This document shows positions 1 to 8,990 of a DNA stretch of 64,000 nucleotides, piece after piece. How positions within the stretch are numbered: position 1 is the first letter of the stretch; every line of letters starts with the position of its first letter. The stretch lies in the NCBI GenBank assembly GCA_903860915.1, contig CAIOSJ010000023.1, forward strand, positions 1 to 64,000, read 5' to 3'. This DNA is from an uncultured Actinomycetes bacterium (GTDB lineage: Bacteria; Actinomycetota; Acidimicrobiia; Acidimicrobiales; RAAP-2). Made by a program: the position numbers and the translations under genes. Below the pieces are notes generated by a model, which made no database searches, was not told the origin of the DNA, and saw nothing but the letters and a program-made list of their open reading frames with translations.

Positions 1-2
1 AC

Positions 3-1574
<1,572 letters not shown>

Positions 1575-1624
1575 TCACCTTGCGCACCTCAGTCGGGCAT
1601 CCCGATCAAAGGTGGTGAGTTGAA

Positions 1625-2668
1625 ATGATTACCTCACATTTTCGAATGCAGCGTGGTGCAATTCGGCTGTTACTAATTGTTGTGGGGCTCTTTGGACTCG
1701 TAACCGCGATTCACGTGTATCGATACTCACACGCATGGAACGTTCTTAATAGCCCAGCTTGCCTAGATGATTACTGGGTGCGGACTTGTAACAGCGCGGC
1801 ACATGTTGTTTTTTGGAATGACACCCCAGCTGATCCCATTGGGTTTGTTCTGCACTTCCAGACGCTCCTACCACCTTTTCTCTTTGCGTTATTCAGTGGA
1901 ATCGTTCTTGGCGTATCAGCAGTTGCCACGGAACGCGAGTCGCTACGCCTACGCGTAGCTCTGACGGGTATGCAAACGCGGTCTCAGTGGCTTCGATCCA
2001 AAGCAATCTTCAACTTCAGTCTGAGTCTCTTCTTAGTTGGTGTCGTCATGATCATCCAACTCCCAAACATCTATTTTTGTATTCAGAGTGGTCCGGATCG
2101 ACGGCATCTCGTCATTACCGACCTTCGACTTTATGGTCTGTTGATATTGGCATCTGGACTAGCAGCGTTTTTGGTGACAGTGTTCATTGCGCTCCTTATC
2201 CGCCCCTCTTGGATTGTGGCGGGTACGTCACTGCTTCTGATTTGCGTTCTGACACCTTCATTCAATGCACTTCGAACTGCTTCGTATCCGGCACGCCATT
2301 CATATGTTGACTTCACGAAGCTTTACAACGTGCATGACATGTCCGACGCGGACGCCTTCTTTACATATACACCTCATCTTCAAAGTAGCTATTTCCTGAG
2401 CATGACCTATCTGCAGGCCGGCAAGGCGACAACGGACTCTTTTGATTTATTGACCCTCAATGATTCTGCGCAGAGTTGCTCAGAGGTCAGCAAAACATCC
2501 GCAACCTTCGCCGCATGTGTAAGGAAGTTTCATGTTCAGGAGGTGATCAAATATTTCGCCCCGAGTGATTTCCTTAGTTGGCAGGTTGTCTCGCTGGCTG
2601 AATTGACTGCACTTTGTGGGCTGTTATACGTGATGTGCCTGGCCCGCCTCCAGAAGATCCGAATTTGA
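1625..2668 (+). CDS. ABC-2-like membrane permease, probable orphan
   Basis: Integral membrane protein of 347 residues with about six predicted membrane segments: near residues 13-33, 77-100, 131-150, 168-190, 195-215 and 322-342. A large external loop lies between the fifth and sixth. The layout of one N-terminal segment, a membrane block and a last C-terminal segment resembles ABC-2 type permease subunits, but I see no diagnostic motif, so the family call is tentative. The start ATG overlaps the TGA of an upstream reading frame (ATGA at 1625-1628) and has GGTGGTGAG upstream. This suggests translational coupling to a lost upstream gene, perhaps the ATPase. Base composition is more AT-rich than the core genes, which fits recent acquisition. 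Confidence 0.6.
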   Translation: MITSHFRMQRGAIRLLLIVVGLFGLVTAIHVYRYSHAWNVLNSPACLDDYWVRTCNSAAHVVFWNDTPADPIGFVLHFQTLLPPFLFALFSGIVLGVSAVATERESLRLRVALTGMQTRSQWLRSKAIFNFSLSLFLVGVVMIIQLPNIYFCIQSGPDRRHLVITDLRLYGLLILASGLAAFLVTVFIALLIRPSWIVAGTSLLLICVLTPSFNALRTASYPARHSYVDFTKLYNVHDMSDADAFFTYTPHLQSSYFLSMTYLQAGKATTDSFDLLTLNDSAQSCSEVSKTSATFAACVRKFHVQEVIKYFAPSDFLSWQVVSLAELTALCGLLYVMCLARLQKIRI

Positions 2669-2914
2669 GTCCTCGAATATTTGAGTAGCGCCCGTGTCAT
2701 GCGGCCGCCAACAACCTCGACGAGCTAACGGCGAGTTTCTCTAATAGTTCGAAGCCCCAGAGAGGCCGTGCCACTAAACGGGGCATAGCGCATTTGGCAC
2801 CCCCAGTTCAAGTTTCATGGAACCAATTGGTCCTGTGGAAACGTGCAGTCGCGTGGCTCCCAGATTGAAATGACGTGTACTAAGAACGAATTTCTACACA
2901 TGGCTTGATCGAGC
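2669..2914. other. Intergenic, no gene seen
   Basis: I find no convincing gene, no strong hairpin and no clear promoter here. Short ORFs are not supported by ribosome binding sites. The stretch lies between the permease and the tRNA-Gly half and is probably the end of an older integrated element. Confidence 0.5.
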
Positions 2915-2960
2915 TCGGCTTCCCAAGCTGAGAACGCGGGTTCGATTCCCGTCGCCCGCT
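2915..2960 (+). other. 3' half of tRNA-Gly(CCC): probable attachment-site scar
   Basis: The sequence forms an anticodon stem-loop (TCGGC, loop TTCCCAA with anticodon CCC, GCTGA). A variable region, a T arm (GCGGG TTCGATT CCCGT) and the 3' acceptor strand CGCCCGC follow. The 33 bases upstream do not hold a matching 5' acceptor strand or D arm, so it cannot fold as a whole tRNA. A tRNA 3' half of this kind is the usual direct repeat left at the far end of an element that integrated into a tRNA gene. The complete tRNA-Gly would lie to the left, outside this window. Confidence 0.75.
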
Positions 2961-3248
2961 CTCAAGCCAACAACCACTTTCCCTTGTAAATAAAAGGGAT
3001 TGACAGTTTCCGTGATGACTTGCACGATTCCGAGAACCTCCAATTTGAGGTGCCCGAAGGTGCCCGAAACGACTTGAGGCGCCCGCGAAGCGCCCGAAAT
3101 ATTGGCTTGGGCTATCCATCATGGTTTTTGAGAGTTGTCAATTCGGTAAAGGCGGCCGCAACATTGGAGCACGCACCAACAAAAGCGGGAAGCGCCTTAA
3201 GGTGGCAACAGTAAGTGTCATCAGATTTGTTGACCTAAAAGAATGCCA
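2961..3248. other. Intergenic next to tRNA-Gly half; no gene supported
   Basis: This stretch holds the short direct repeats listed separately and no supported gene. The small minus-strand ORF at 2880-3122 ends in ESNPRSQLGKP, which is only the translation of the tRNA fragment and is not taken as a gene. Confidence 0.5.
3049..3098 (+). repeat. Four short direct repeats of GGTGCCCGAA type
   Basis: GGTGCCCGAA occurs twice in tandem (3049-3058, 3059-3068). It is followed by two diverged copies, GGCGCCCGCG (3078-3087) and AGCGCCCGAA (3089-3098). The spacing is close to one or two helical turns. They sit 90-140 bp from the tRNA-Gly half. They could be integrase arm sites or iteron-like protein-binding sites; no function is shown. 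Confidence 0.55.
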
Positions 3249-4142
3249 CTAAGTCCAAATTGCCAAGAGTCGATCTCTCTCATCCGCCGCAACCGAGGAA
3301 GTGGCGCCTTTGGAGGAATTCAGAAGCCCTCTGCTGGTAGTTTGCGTAACGAATTCCGCGAGCGATGTCGCGACACCTGATTTACTCGCTTTGCCCCAGT
3401 ACATTCCTCCCGTGAGACAGGACGCCCTTCTCGCAGGAGCCGAGCCGAACGGAACATCTTTTTTGGTTGCCGTCGCCACCGCAAGCGACACTTTCGCAGA
3501 CCTGGGCAAGAGGTTCAGCATTTCTGGGAACTGATCCTCCCGCCGAATGCCCTGCGGCAACACTCCCTGATGAAGTAATCCAATGATCCAGTCATATAAC
3601 AACGGCTCCTTGATGGCGTCATTGAAATTGGTTCTACAGTCGAGAAGTATCACCTTTAGGGCCTCTGGATTTTCGCGAATTTCTCGATCGAGCCAAACTG
3701 TATGACTGGCGCCCCAGACGTCAGATGAACTTGAATGAACCTCGGAAAGCGCTGGGTGGTCAATGACGAATGTCGAATATGTCTGAGTTACGACTTCGCT
3801 GCCACTCTTCACAACGAACATTCTTTTGATGGACTCTGGGACATTCTTATTTGAAATCGCCGCAGAGCTTGTACCGGCTAGCGAAGTATTGATATAAGCG
3901 AGACAAAGTGCTTGCCACAAGCTTCCTGCAATAGCCACCGTCTGATTACTTTTTTCGGCATTTGAGCCTCCATGCGCTTTAGTGAACATCTCGATGAGGT
4001 TTCCCCCAATCATCTGGACATTCGGTGCGTCACATAATTCTGCAAGATAGGACCGCCGCTCACGTCGGTATTGGCCAAAACGACCTTCCGAAAGCAAAGA
4101 AATGGAGCTGTGTCGCAAAAGTTGCCCTGCCAGTTGATGCAT
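3249..4142 (-). CDS. Third protein of a restriction-modification-like operon; possible nuclease
   Basis: Protein of 297 residues that I cannot assign to a named family. The ORF track starts at 4169, but the ATG at 4142 overlaps the stop of the DUF262-HNH gene as TAATG. That coupled start (MHQLAGQLL) is preferred. Hydrophobic strand text followed by LDCRTNFNDA (about two thirds along) looks like a PD-(D/E)XK-type active-site strand with R in place of K. A later conserved-looking GGMYWGKASKSGVATS motif follows. Its place behind a C5 methyltransferase suggests the restriction subunit or a partner of the HNH protein. This is an inference from context and a weak motif. Composition is AT-richer than the host. 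Confidence 0.6.
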   Translation of the reverse strand: MHQLAGQLLRHSSISLLSEGRFGQYRRERRSYLAELCDAPNVQMIGGNLIEMFTKAHGGSNAEKSNQTVAIAGSLWQALCLAYINTSLAGTSSAAISNKNVPESIKRMFVVKSGSEVVTQTYSTFVIDHPALSEVHSSSSDVWGASHTVWLDREIRENPEALKVILLDCRTNFNDAIKEPLLYDWIIGLLHQGVLPQGIRREDQFPEMLNLLPRSAKVSLAVATATKKDVPFGSAPARRASCLTGGMYWGKASKSGVATSLAEFVTQTTSRGLLNSSKGATSSVAADERDRLLAIWT

Positions 4143-5653
4143 TACCGATTCCCCGCAGCTCGGTTGCACGTTACGTGTTCAACCTGCCCGTTCTCGATGG
4201 AAGTTTCGCCACCGTCGCTATACGCCTTGATGTGTCCAGCATCCCAGTTATTTCGGTCTTGTACCGGCGTCTGACATCTACCACAGACCTTGTCTGAAAA
4301 TTCCCAAATCAAATGTTTTTGCAGCGCGGTGAAGTTACGCGGACCCTTGTTGACTGGTGCAATCCCTTCGAGAAGATTCAGCCAAATGTCACGCCGTGTT
4401 TCCCGCTGGGTCTTTCCGTTTATCTGACCGCCTGCAAAGGTTGAGGCGTAACGATCTGCAAGATCGGCAAATAGGTCAGGAACCACATGGTCATTTTCAT
4501 CAATAATTGAAAGTCGATAGCGGTCATCAGCTTGCTTCTGAGTTATGTTTTTTACCGAACGCCTTACATCCAGATACGTCAGTGAAGCTTCTTTCAACTT
4601 GATAATTGCATCAACATAAGTAGATTGATGCGACTTGATGAAAGCAGGTGACTTCTCATATTTCATCAACGCTGCTAGAAGCGCGTACACATCGTTTGGG
4701 AGTCGCGCTCCCTTAAAGACGCTGCTAGCACCAACGAATCCATGAGGGAAAATAGCCATGAGCTTCCTGAACGATTCCGTTACCGTCTTTTCGGCTTGCG
4801 TGAAAATTGCCTTACGGTTACCTGCTGGTTTTGCATAGTCTTCACAATCTGCATCGAGGCAGTCTCGGCGATGCTGAGGAGAGTTATCATGTAAAGCCAT
4901 GGACAAAACCTCAAGCATAAATTCAATATCTGTCATGCGCGGATATGAAGCTTTCGAAATTAATCCCGAAGAAACCCACCAAATTGTGTCGACGGGTTGG
5001 TTCTTTTGAAGACCAGGCGTCTGGGCTTCCGCTAGTCGAACAGCGAGTTGTAATAGCTCTGAATCATGGAAAACGGCATTGCGAATTTCCTGAGGTGACA
5101 GTCCAACTGTGTTTTGATTCATTCGGACAAAAACATCAACTGCCAAATCACGCTGCTTTGACCTGACTACAAATGCAGGTACTTTAATTTCGAAAAAATC
5201 ATCTTGAACACCCTCTGATAAATCCTTCCAAGTTTTATTCACGTATTTCGATCTGGACCCCTGTCCCACGCCAACCGAGAGTGCTTCGTCTTCATCGTCT
5301 TCCATTTCATCGACGATTTCATGATCAGTAGCATCCAAAACTTTGGGCACTTGATTGATGATTGACTCTGGCAGGACAAAAGAACCGCGCAAATAACCAA
5401 AAATCGTCGTCAACCTCTGCTTCCCATCAATGACCTCGTAGATATCCTTTCCCTTTTCAGGATCGTGGTACATGAACAAAGTCACAATGCCGCAGGGTAA
5501 GCCTCTTACCATTGTGTCTATCAAGAGCTGTTTTTTATGATCATTCCAGACTTCATTACGCTGGTAGTTCGCCTCAACATTAAGACGCCCTTTGGAGCGA
5601 AAATCTTCTAGCTGCTTGATTGTGAATTCTTCGACTCGGAAGAAACTTTTCAT
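4142..5653 (-). CDS. DUF262 (ParB-like NTPase fold) plus C-terminal HNH nuclease protein
   Basis: Protein of 503 residues. The N-terminal DUF262 domain is shown by YQRNEVW near residue 30 and by the signature EVIDGKQRLTTI near 73-84. The C-terminal 45 residues form an HNH motif: CGRC, then GHIKAYSDGG, then N in IENG and HVTCN. DUF262 nucleases of the GmrSD, SspE and BrxU groups restrict phage DNA in a modification- or nucleotide-dependent way, but those end in DUF1524 rather than this plain HNH. It follows the methyltransferase after 17 bp and is coupled by TAATG to the next gene. It is therefore probably the cleavage or sensing component of a methylation-linked defence system. Confidence 0.85.
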   Translation of the reverse strand: MKSFFRVEEFTIKQLEDFRSKGRLNVEANYQRNEVWNDHKKQLLIDTMVRGLPCGIVTLFMYHDPEKGKDIYEVIDGKQRLTTIFGYLRGSFVLPESIINQVPKVLDATDHEIVDEMEDDEDEALSVGVGQGSRSKYVNKTWKDLSEGVQDDFFEIKVPAFVVRSKQRDLAVDVFVRMNQNTVGLSPQEIRNAVFHDSELLQLAVRLAEAQTPGLQKNQPVDTIWWVSSGLISKASYPRMTDIEFMLEVLSMALHDNSPQHRRDCLDADCEDYAKPAGNRKAIFTQAEKTVTESFRKLMAIFPHGFVGASSVFKGARLPNDVYALLAALMKYEKSPAFIKSHQSTYVDAIIKLKEASLTYLDVRRSVKNITQKQADDRYRLSIIDENDHVVPDLFADLADRYASTFAGGQINGKTQRETRRDIWLNLLEGIAPVNKGPRNFTALQKHLIWEFSDKVCGRCQTPVQDRNNWDAGHIKAYSDGGETSIENGQVEHVTCNRAAGNR

Positions 5654-5670
5654 GAAAACTCCTGATGGTT

Positions 5671-6945
5671 TTAGTTTGAAATTAGTGGAACAAGATGCTG
5701 GCCAACGAGTCTGGCTAGTGGGACAGGTACGGCGTTACCAATTTGGGTATATTTTGGCAATTCTCTCTCCCATAAGCCAATAGATGGGTCGCCAGCTCGT
5801 CGGCGTCCTCCAGTAGTTCGCTTCCCACAAAATGTGTACGAATCAGGAAACATCTGGAGTCGCGCCCATTCACGAACCGTCAGAATTCTTGGTTGAAGGA
5901 AGTGGACATAATCATCAGGCGATGAGGTAGCTGTAATTGTCGGGCCCCCACCTCCCCAACGTGGAGGTAGGAGCTTCTGTCCGAATTTCAGCGTCTTGAG
6001 CTCTTCTGGAATTAGGCCACCGCTGTTGAGCATTGCTTGATAGCGCTCGAGGACCTTAGGACTATGGCTGCTGTATTCTTGTTCATGCAAGATAGAACCA
6101 CGACGGGCAGTTTGCCCGAAACGGTCAGTCCTAAAATATTTTTGAATTTCGTTTTGGATGGCCCCTGGGTATTTCGTCGTTTCTCCGCCATTTGACCAGA
6201 CGGGATCAACGAGGTCGCCTAGTACATCTACGAGATCTGGTCCAGGCTGGTTTGGAGAGGGGAACAAGATGGAGGCCAAATCTCCATTGTGAGCTGCTAA
6301 ATGTATATCGGATCGAATTCCTATCATCAGAACTCGGGGTCGATTTTGCGGCACCCCGTAATCTTTCGCCTTAACGACCTTGAATGCAACTTGATAGTGC
6401 AACTTCTTTGAACCTATGCGTACCTCAATATCAGTAAATGCCTTCTGTACTTCTTGCCAGATTTCCCCGCGGTTACCACCTTTAGTCCACTTCGCATTAA
6501 TAAGTCCATAGACATTTTCAAATAGAAATGCCCTTGGGGCAACGGCCGCAACGAAGTTTGCCATTTCTCGATACAGGTGGTTCGAGGGCATTTCGAGTTT
6601 TTGAATATCACTAAACGTTGCCCTAATGCCACGTGCGCTGTATCCCTGACAAGGCGGACCTCCGGCAACAAGCGCAATATCTCCGTAACTTCTCCTCAAA
6701 GACTTGGCCACCGACTGCAGTTTGTCCGCGTTACTCGTAATTTCAAGAATGTCGTTCGAATGTCTGTTAGGCAGCCAAACATCGAGGTCCCGCCTGTTAG
6801 CAAGGTAGGTTGCCAAACCGTCCGGATGGAGTTCGTTTACGAAAATTGGCGTGAAGCCAGCTTGTTCGAGGCCAAGCGAAAGTCCACCGCAGCCCGCAAA
6901 GAGATCGACTAGCGGAAGCTTGACAATTGTTGACGGCATGCACAT
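5671..6945 (-). CDS. DNA (cytosine-5-)-methyltransferase
   Basis: C5 DNA methyltransferase of 424 residues that transfers a methyl group from SAM to cytosine. All main motifs are present: I (DLFAGCGGLSLGLEQAG), IV with catalytic cysteine near residue 99 (GGPPCQGYS), VI (FENVYGL) and VIII (QNRPRVLMIG). Motif IX/X follows (TVREWARLQMFPDSY) and then QIGNAVPVPLA. The target recognition region lies between about 230 and 340; the recognised site cannot be read from sequence alone. It is the first gene of a three-gene minus-strand operon. It would protect host DNA from the two downstream proteins. Codon use is AT-richer than the chromosome. Confidence 0.95.
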   Translation of the reverse strand: MCMPSTIVKLPLVDLFAGCGGLSLGLEQAGFTPIFVNELHPDGLATYLANRRDLDVWLPNRHSNDILEITSNADKLQSVAKSLRRSYGDIALVAGGPPCQGYSARGIRATFSDIQKLEMPSNHLYREMANFVAAVAPRAFLFENVYGLINAKWTKGGNRGEIWQEVQKAFTDIEVRIGSKKLHYQVAFKVVKAKDYGVPQNRPRVLMIGIRSDIHLAAHNGDLASILFPSPNQPGPDLVDVLGDLVDPVWSNGGETTKYPGAIQNEIQKYFRTDRFGQTARRGSILHEQEYSSHSPKVLERYQAMLNSGGLIPEELKTLKFGQKLLPPRWGGGGPTITATSSPDDYVHFLQPRILTVREWARLQMFPDSYTFCGKRTTGGRRRAGDPSIGLWERELPKYTQIGNAVPVPLARLVGQHLVPLISN

Positions 6946-7247
6946 GCTCCATTGGCTCTAGTTCGCAACCTTGATCGCTCAAGGCTAGATGGTATTGGTC
7001 ATCTAGTTGTCTCTTGATTGATGAATAGAAAGGTTACGACACCACTGCTACATCTCGCCTAGGTCAGGGGCTCTGCCCCTGGGCCCCTGCGGGTGCGCAG
7101 CACCCTGCTGGTGGCCACATTGGCCGATCGATTCATCTCGAAATCTCGTCATCAAGAAGTTTTTCAGCGAATTTTGTTCGAAAATGGTCAAAAAGTTGGG
7201 CTTACTAAGTAGAGAGTGACCTTCGCTCTCTGCAAAGGAGCCCAATT
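6946..7247. other. Divergent intergenic region between methyltransferase and element core
   Basis: About 300 bp separate the minus-strand RM-like operon from the plus-strand replication and transfer genes. It contains two adjacent perfect hairpins (separate entry) and an AAGGAG ribosome binding site just before 7248. No gene is supported; the small ORF at 7048-7245 has no good start. Confidence 0.6.
7066..7105. repeat. Two adjacent perfect hairpins
   Basis: AGGGGC-TCT-GCCCCT (7066-7080) and GGGTGC-GCA-GCACCC (7091-7105) are both perfect 6-bp stems with three-base loops, ten bases apart. They lie in the control region upstream of the translocase and HUH replication genes. A double-strand origin, a transfer origin or a terminator for the divergent operon are all possible. 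No T tract supports simple termination. Confidence 0.6.
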
Positions 7248-7559
7248 ATGCGCTTACCCATTGACACCTCGACGGTGAAGTTTGCCGCCGCTGGTCCGGC
7301 TGAACCCGTTCTCGATTTCGAGACGCGTCAGCCCAAGACTGACGAACACGGTGTGCCGCTGTTTAACATCCCCGTCTTTGCCGCTGGATCTGGCGTCAAG
7401 GACTCAATCACCATCAAAGTTGCCGGTGAAGTTAAGGGACTCAGCGAGTTCACCATCGTCAAGATCACGAACCTGATTGCCTCAACTTGGGAAGTTGGCA
7501 GCAACCACGGCGTCAGCTTCCGGGCTGATCGCATCGAGGTTCCAAAGGCTCAGGCCTAA
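7248..7559 (+). CDS. SCO3933-family-like element protein
   Basis: Protein of 103 residues that begins MRLPIDTSTVKF. The N-terminal pattern (LPIDT..., AAGPAEPVLDFETRQPKTD, then IPVFA) is the one I know from the small SCO3933-type regulatory proteins. Those sit upstream of the transfer and replication genes in actinomycete integrative elements. It has a strong AAGGAG upstream. It is the first gene of the plus-strand run and its stop overlaps the next start (TAATG). Its molecular role is not established. The context suggests regulation or assistance of replication and transfer. Confidence 0.65.
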   Translation: MRLPIDTSTVKFAAAGPAEPVLDFETRQPKTDEHGVPLFNIPVFAAGSGVKDSITIKVAGEVKGLSEFTIVKITNLIASTWEVGSNHGVSFRADRIEVPKAQA

Positions 7560-7702
7560 TGAGAAAGCTCCTGTTCTTCGCGCTGGCCGCAACAGTTCTC
7601 AACGTCCTTGTTGTCTGGGTTCTCACCCACTTCCTCATCGTCGTACTCGGCGCTGCCAGCTGGGGAATTTGGAGCTTCTTCAAGGAGCGTCGCCATGACT
7701 AA
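7559..7702 (+). CDS. Small membrane peptide, 47 aa, Spd-like position
   Basis: This gene is below the ORF-track cutoff. It starts with the ATG that overlaps the previous stop (TAATG) and ends at the TAA at 7700-7702, eight bases into the translocase gene. The peptide is almost wholly hydrophobic (two stretches, LLFFALAATVLNVLVVWVL and FLIVVLGAASWGIW). It closes with a basic tail, KERRHD, so it should be a membrane protein. Both neighbours overlap it, which supports real translation. Small membrane proteins at this place in actinomycete elements are often Spd proteins that aid intramycelial plasmid spread. That identity is inferred from position only. Confidence 0.65.
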   Translation: MRKLLFFALAATVLNVLVVWVLTHFLIVVLGAASWGIWSFFKERRHD

Positions 7703-8990
7703 GTCATCGACGCCGAGCCGTCACCCCTGGACCACTTCGGTGGTCTGGGGGTGGCGTCTCGAACTGCAACTCGGGCTCACTACGGCGTTCGTCATGACCT
7801 GTTCGCTCAACTTCGGCCCAGGTGGACCACTGGCAATCGGTACATTCATGGCAGTTGCACTGTGGCGCTCGCCACAACTGCGACGCACCTTTGAAATCAC
7901 GACCCAACGCAATCACCTCATTCAGTGCCTGCACTTCACGATGCTGCACTGCGGCCTCGTTAATGGACTCGGCCAGATCCCGACTGTGACGAAGTCCGAG
8001 ACCTTGACTGTCGGCTCTCGTCACCTCGTTCGCCTTCCCGTCGGAATTCATTTCGACGCAGTCGACGTCAAGGCTGGTGCGCTAGCCGCGGGACTAGGTA
8101 TTCGGTCGGTGCGCGTTTCTCCCGTTCGCTCCAACGCACAGTTCGTGGAGCTAACGCTCATTTCGAGCAACCCCCTCCCGGCAGTTCTCCCTATGCCCAA
8201 ACTGGTCGGAACTCGATGCAACCTTTGGGCGCCGCAGGCTCTCGGTATCGCCGACGACGGACGAGCCGTATCGATTCAATTGCCTGAGCACAATCTGTTG
8301 ATTGGTGGAGAACCAGGTTCGGGAAAGTCGGTAGCGCTCTCGTACTTCCTGACTCTCGCTTCCATGGACCCGAGCGTGACCATCGCGCTTCTTGATGGAA
8401 AACAGGTCGAGCTCGCGGCATGGAAGTCACTGGCTGACCTCTTTGTGGGACCCGATCAAGGCGAGGCAGTCAAAGCGCTTCAGTATCTCGAAGGTCTGAT
8501 GGACACGCGATACGACCTCCTGCTCGCTGAGGGCAAGCGAAAGATTGAACCGTCTTCGGGCTTTGGACTGCACGTGGTGGTGATTGATGAGTTGGCTTTC
8601 TACCTCCGCGGAGGCAAAAAGGACTTCCGTGAGGCCTTCGCCGAAAGCCTGCGAGACCTCGTAGCCCGTGGACGAGCAGCCGGCATCATCGTGATCGCCG
8701 CGACCCAAAAGCCCAGCCACGAAGTTGTTCCCACATGGATTCGCGACCTCTTCGCGTATCGACTGGCCATGCGTTGCACCTCGAACGACGCTTCGGACAC
8801 CATTCTCGGCAGCGGCTGGGCTCAACGGGGCTTTTCCGCGACTTCGATTGATCCTGCAAATCGAGGTGTTGGCTACTTGCTCGCCGAAGGCAATACCCCC
8901 GTTCTCATGAAGCTGCCTTCGATGAGTGATCACGACGTGCGTGAAGTCGTGACCCAAGCACGCATCATCCGCGGACTCAATGAACGCTGA
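7695..8990 (+). CDS. FtsK/SpoIIIE-like DNA translocase (TraSA/TraB type)
   Basis: ATPase of about 431 residues from the ATG at 7695 (MTKSSTPSRHPW), which has AAGGAG eight bases upstream. The ORF-track start at 7608 lacks a site. Two membrane segments lie near residues 25-60. Walker A is GGEPGSGKS (about 204-212) and Walker B is VVVIDEL (about 294-300). A following RGRAAGIIVIAATQKP is typical for FtsK motors. In actinomycete integrative elements one such motor moves double-stranded DNA between cells. The gene overlaps the small membrane gene before it and the replication gene after it, so the module is one operon. Confidence 0.9.
   Translation: MTKSSTPSRHPWTTSVVWGWRLELQLGLTTAFVMTCSLNFGPGGPLAIGTFMAVALWRSPQLRRTFEITTQRNHLIQCLHFTMLHCGLVNGLGQIPTVTKSETLTVGSRHLVRLPVGIHFDAVDVKAGALAAGLGIRSVRVSPVRSNAQFVELTLISSNPLPAVLPMPKLVGTRCNLWAPQALGIADDGRAVSIQLPEHNLLIGGEPGSGKSVALSYFLTLASMDPSVTIALLDGKQVELAAWKSLADLFVGPDQGEAVKALQYLEGLMDTRYDLLLAEGKRKIEPSSGFGLHVVVIDELAFYLRGGKKDFREAFAESLRDLVARGRAAGIIVIAATQKPSHEVVPTWIRDLFAYRLAMRCTSNDASDTILGSGWAQRGFSATSIDPANRGVGYLLAEGNTPVLMKLPSMSDHDVREVVTQARIIRGLNER

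Noticed and set aside
2880-3122. 80-residue minus-strand ORF across the tRNA-Gly half
   Set aside because: Its C-terminal text (ESNPRSQLGKP) is the translation of the tRNA fragment; there is no other support.
3249-5653. Possibility that the DUF262-HNH gene and the gene after it are one frameshifted gene
   Set aside because: The HNH motif is complete and ends naturally (HVTCNRAAGNR), and TAATG coupling explains the overlap. Two separate genes are more likely.
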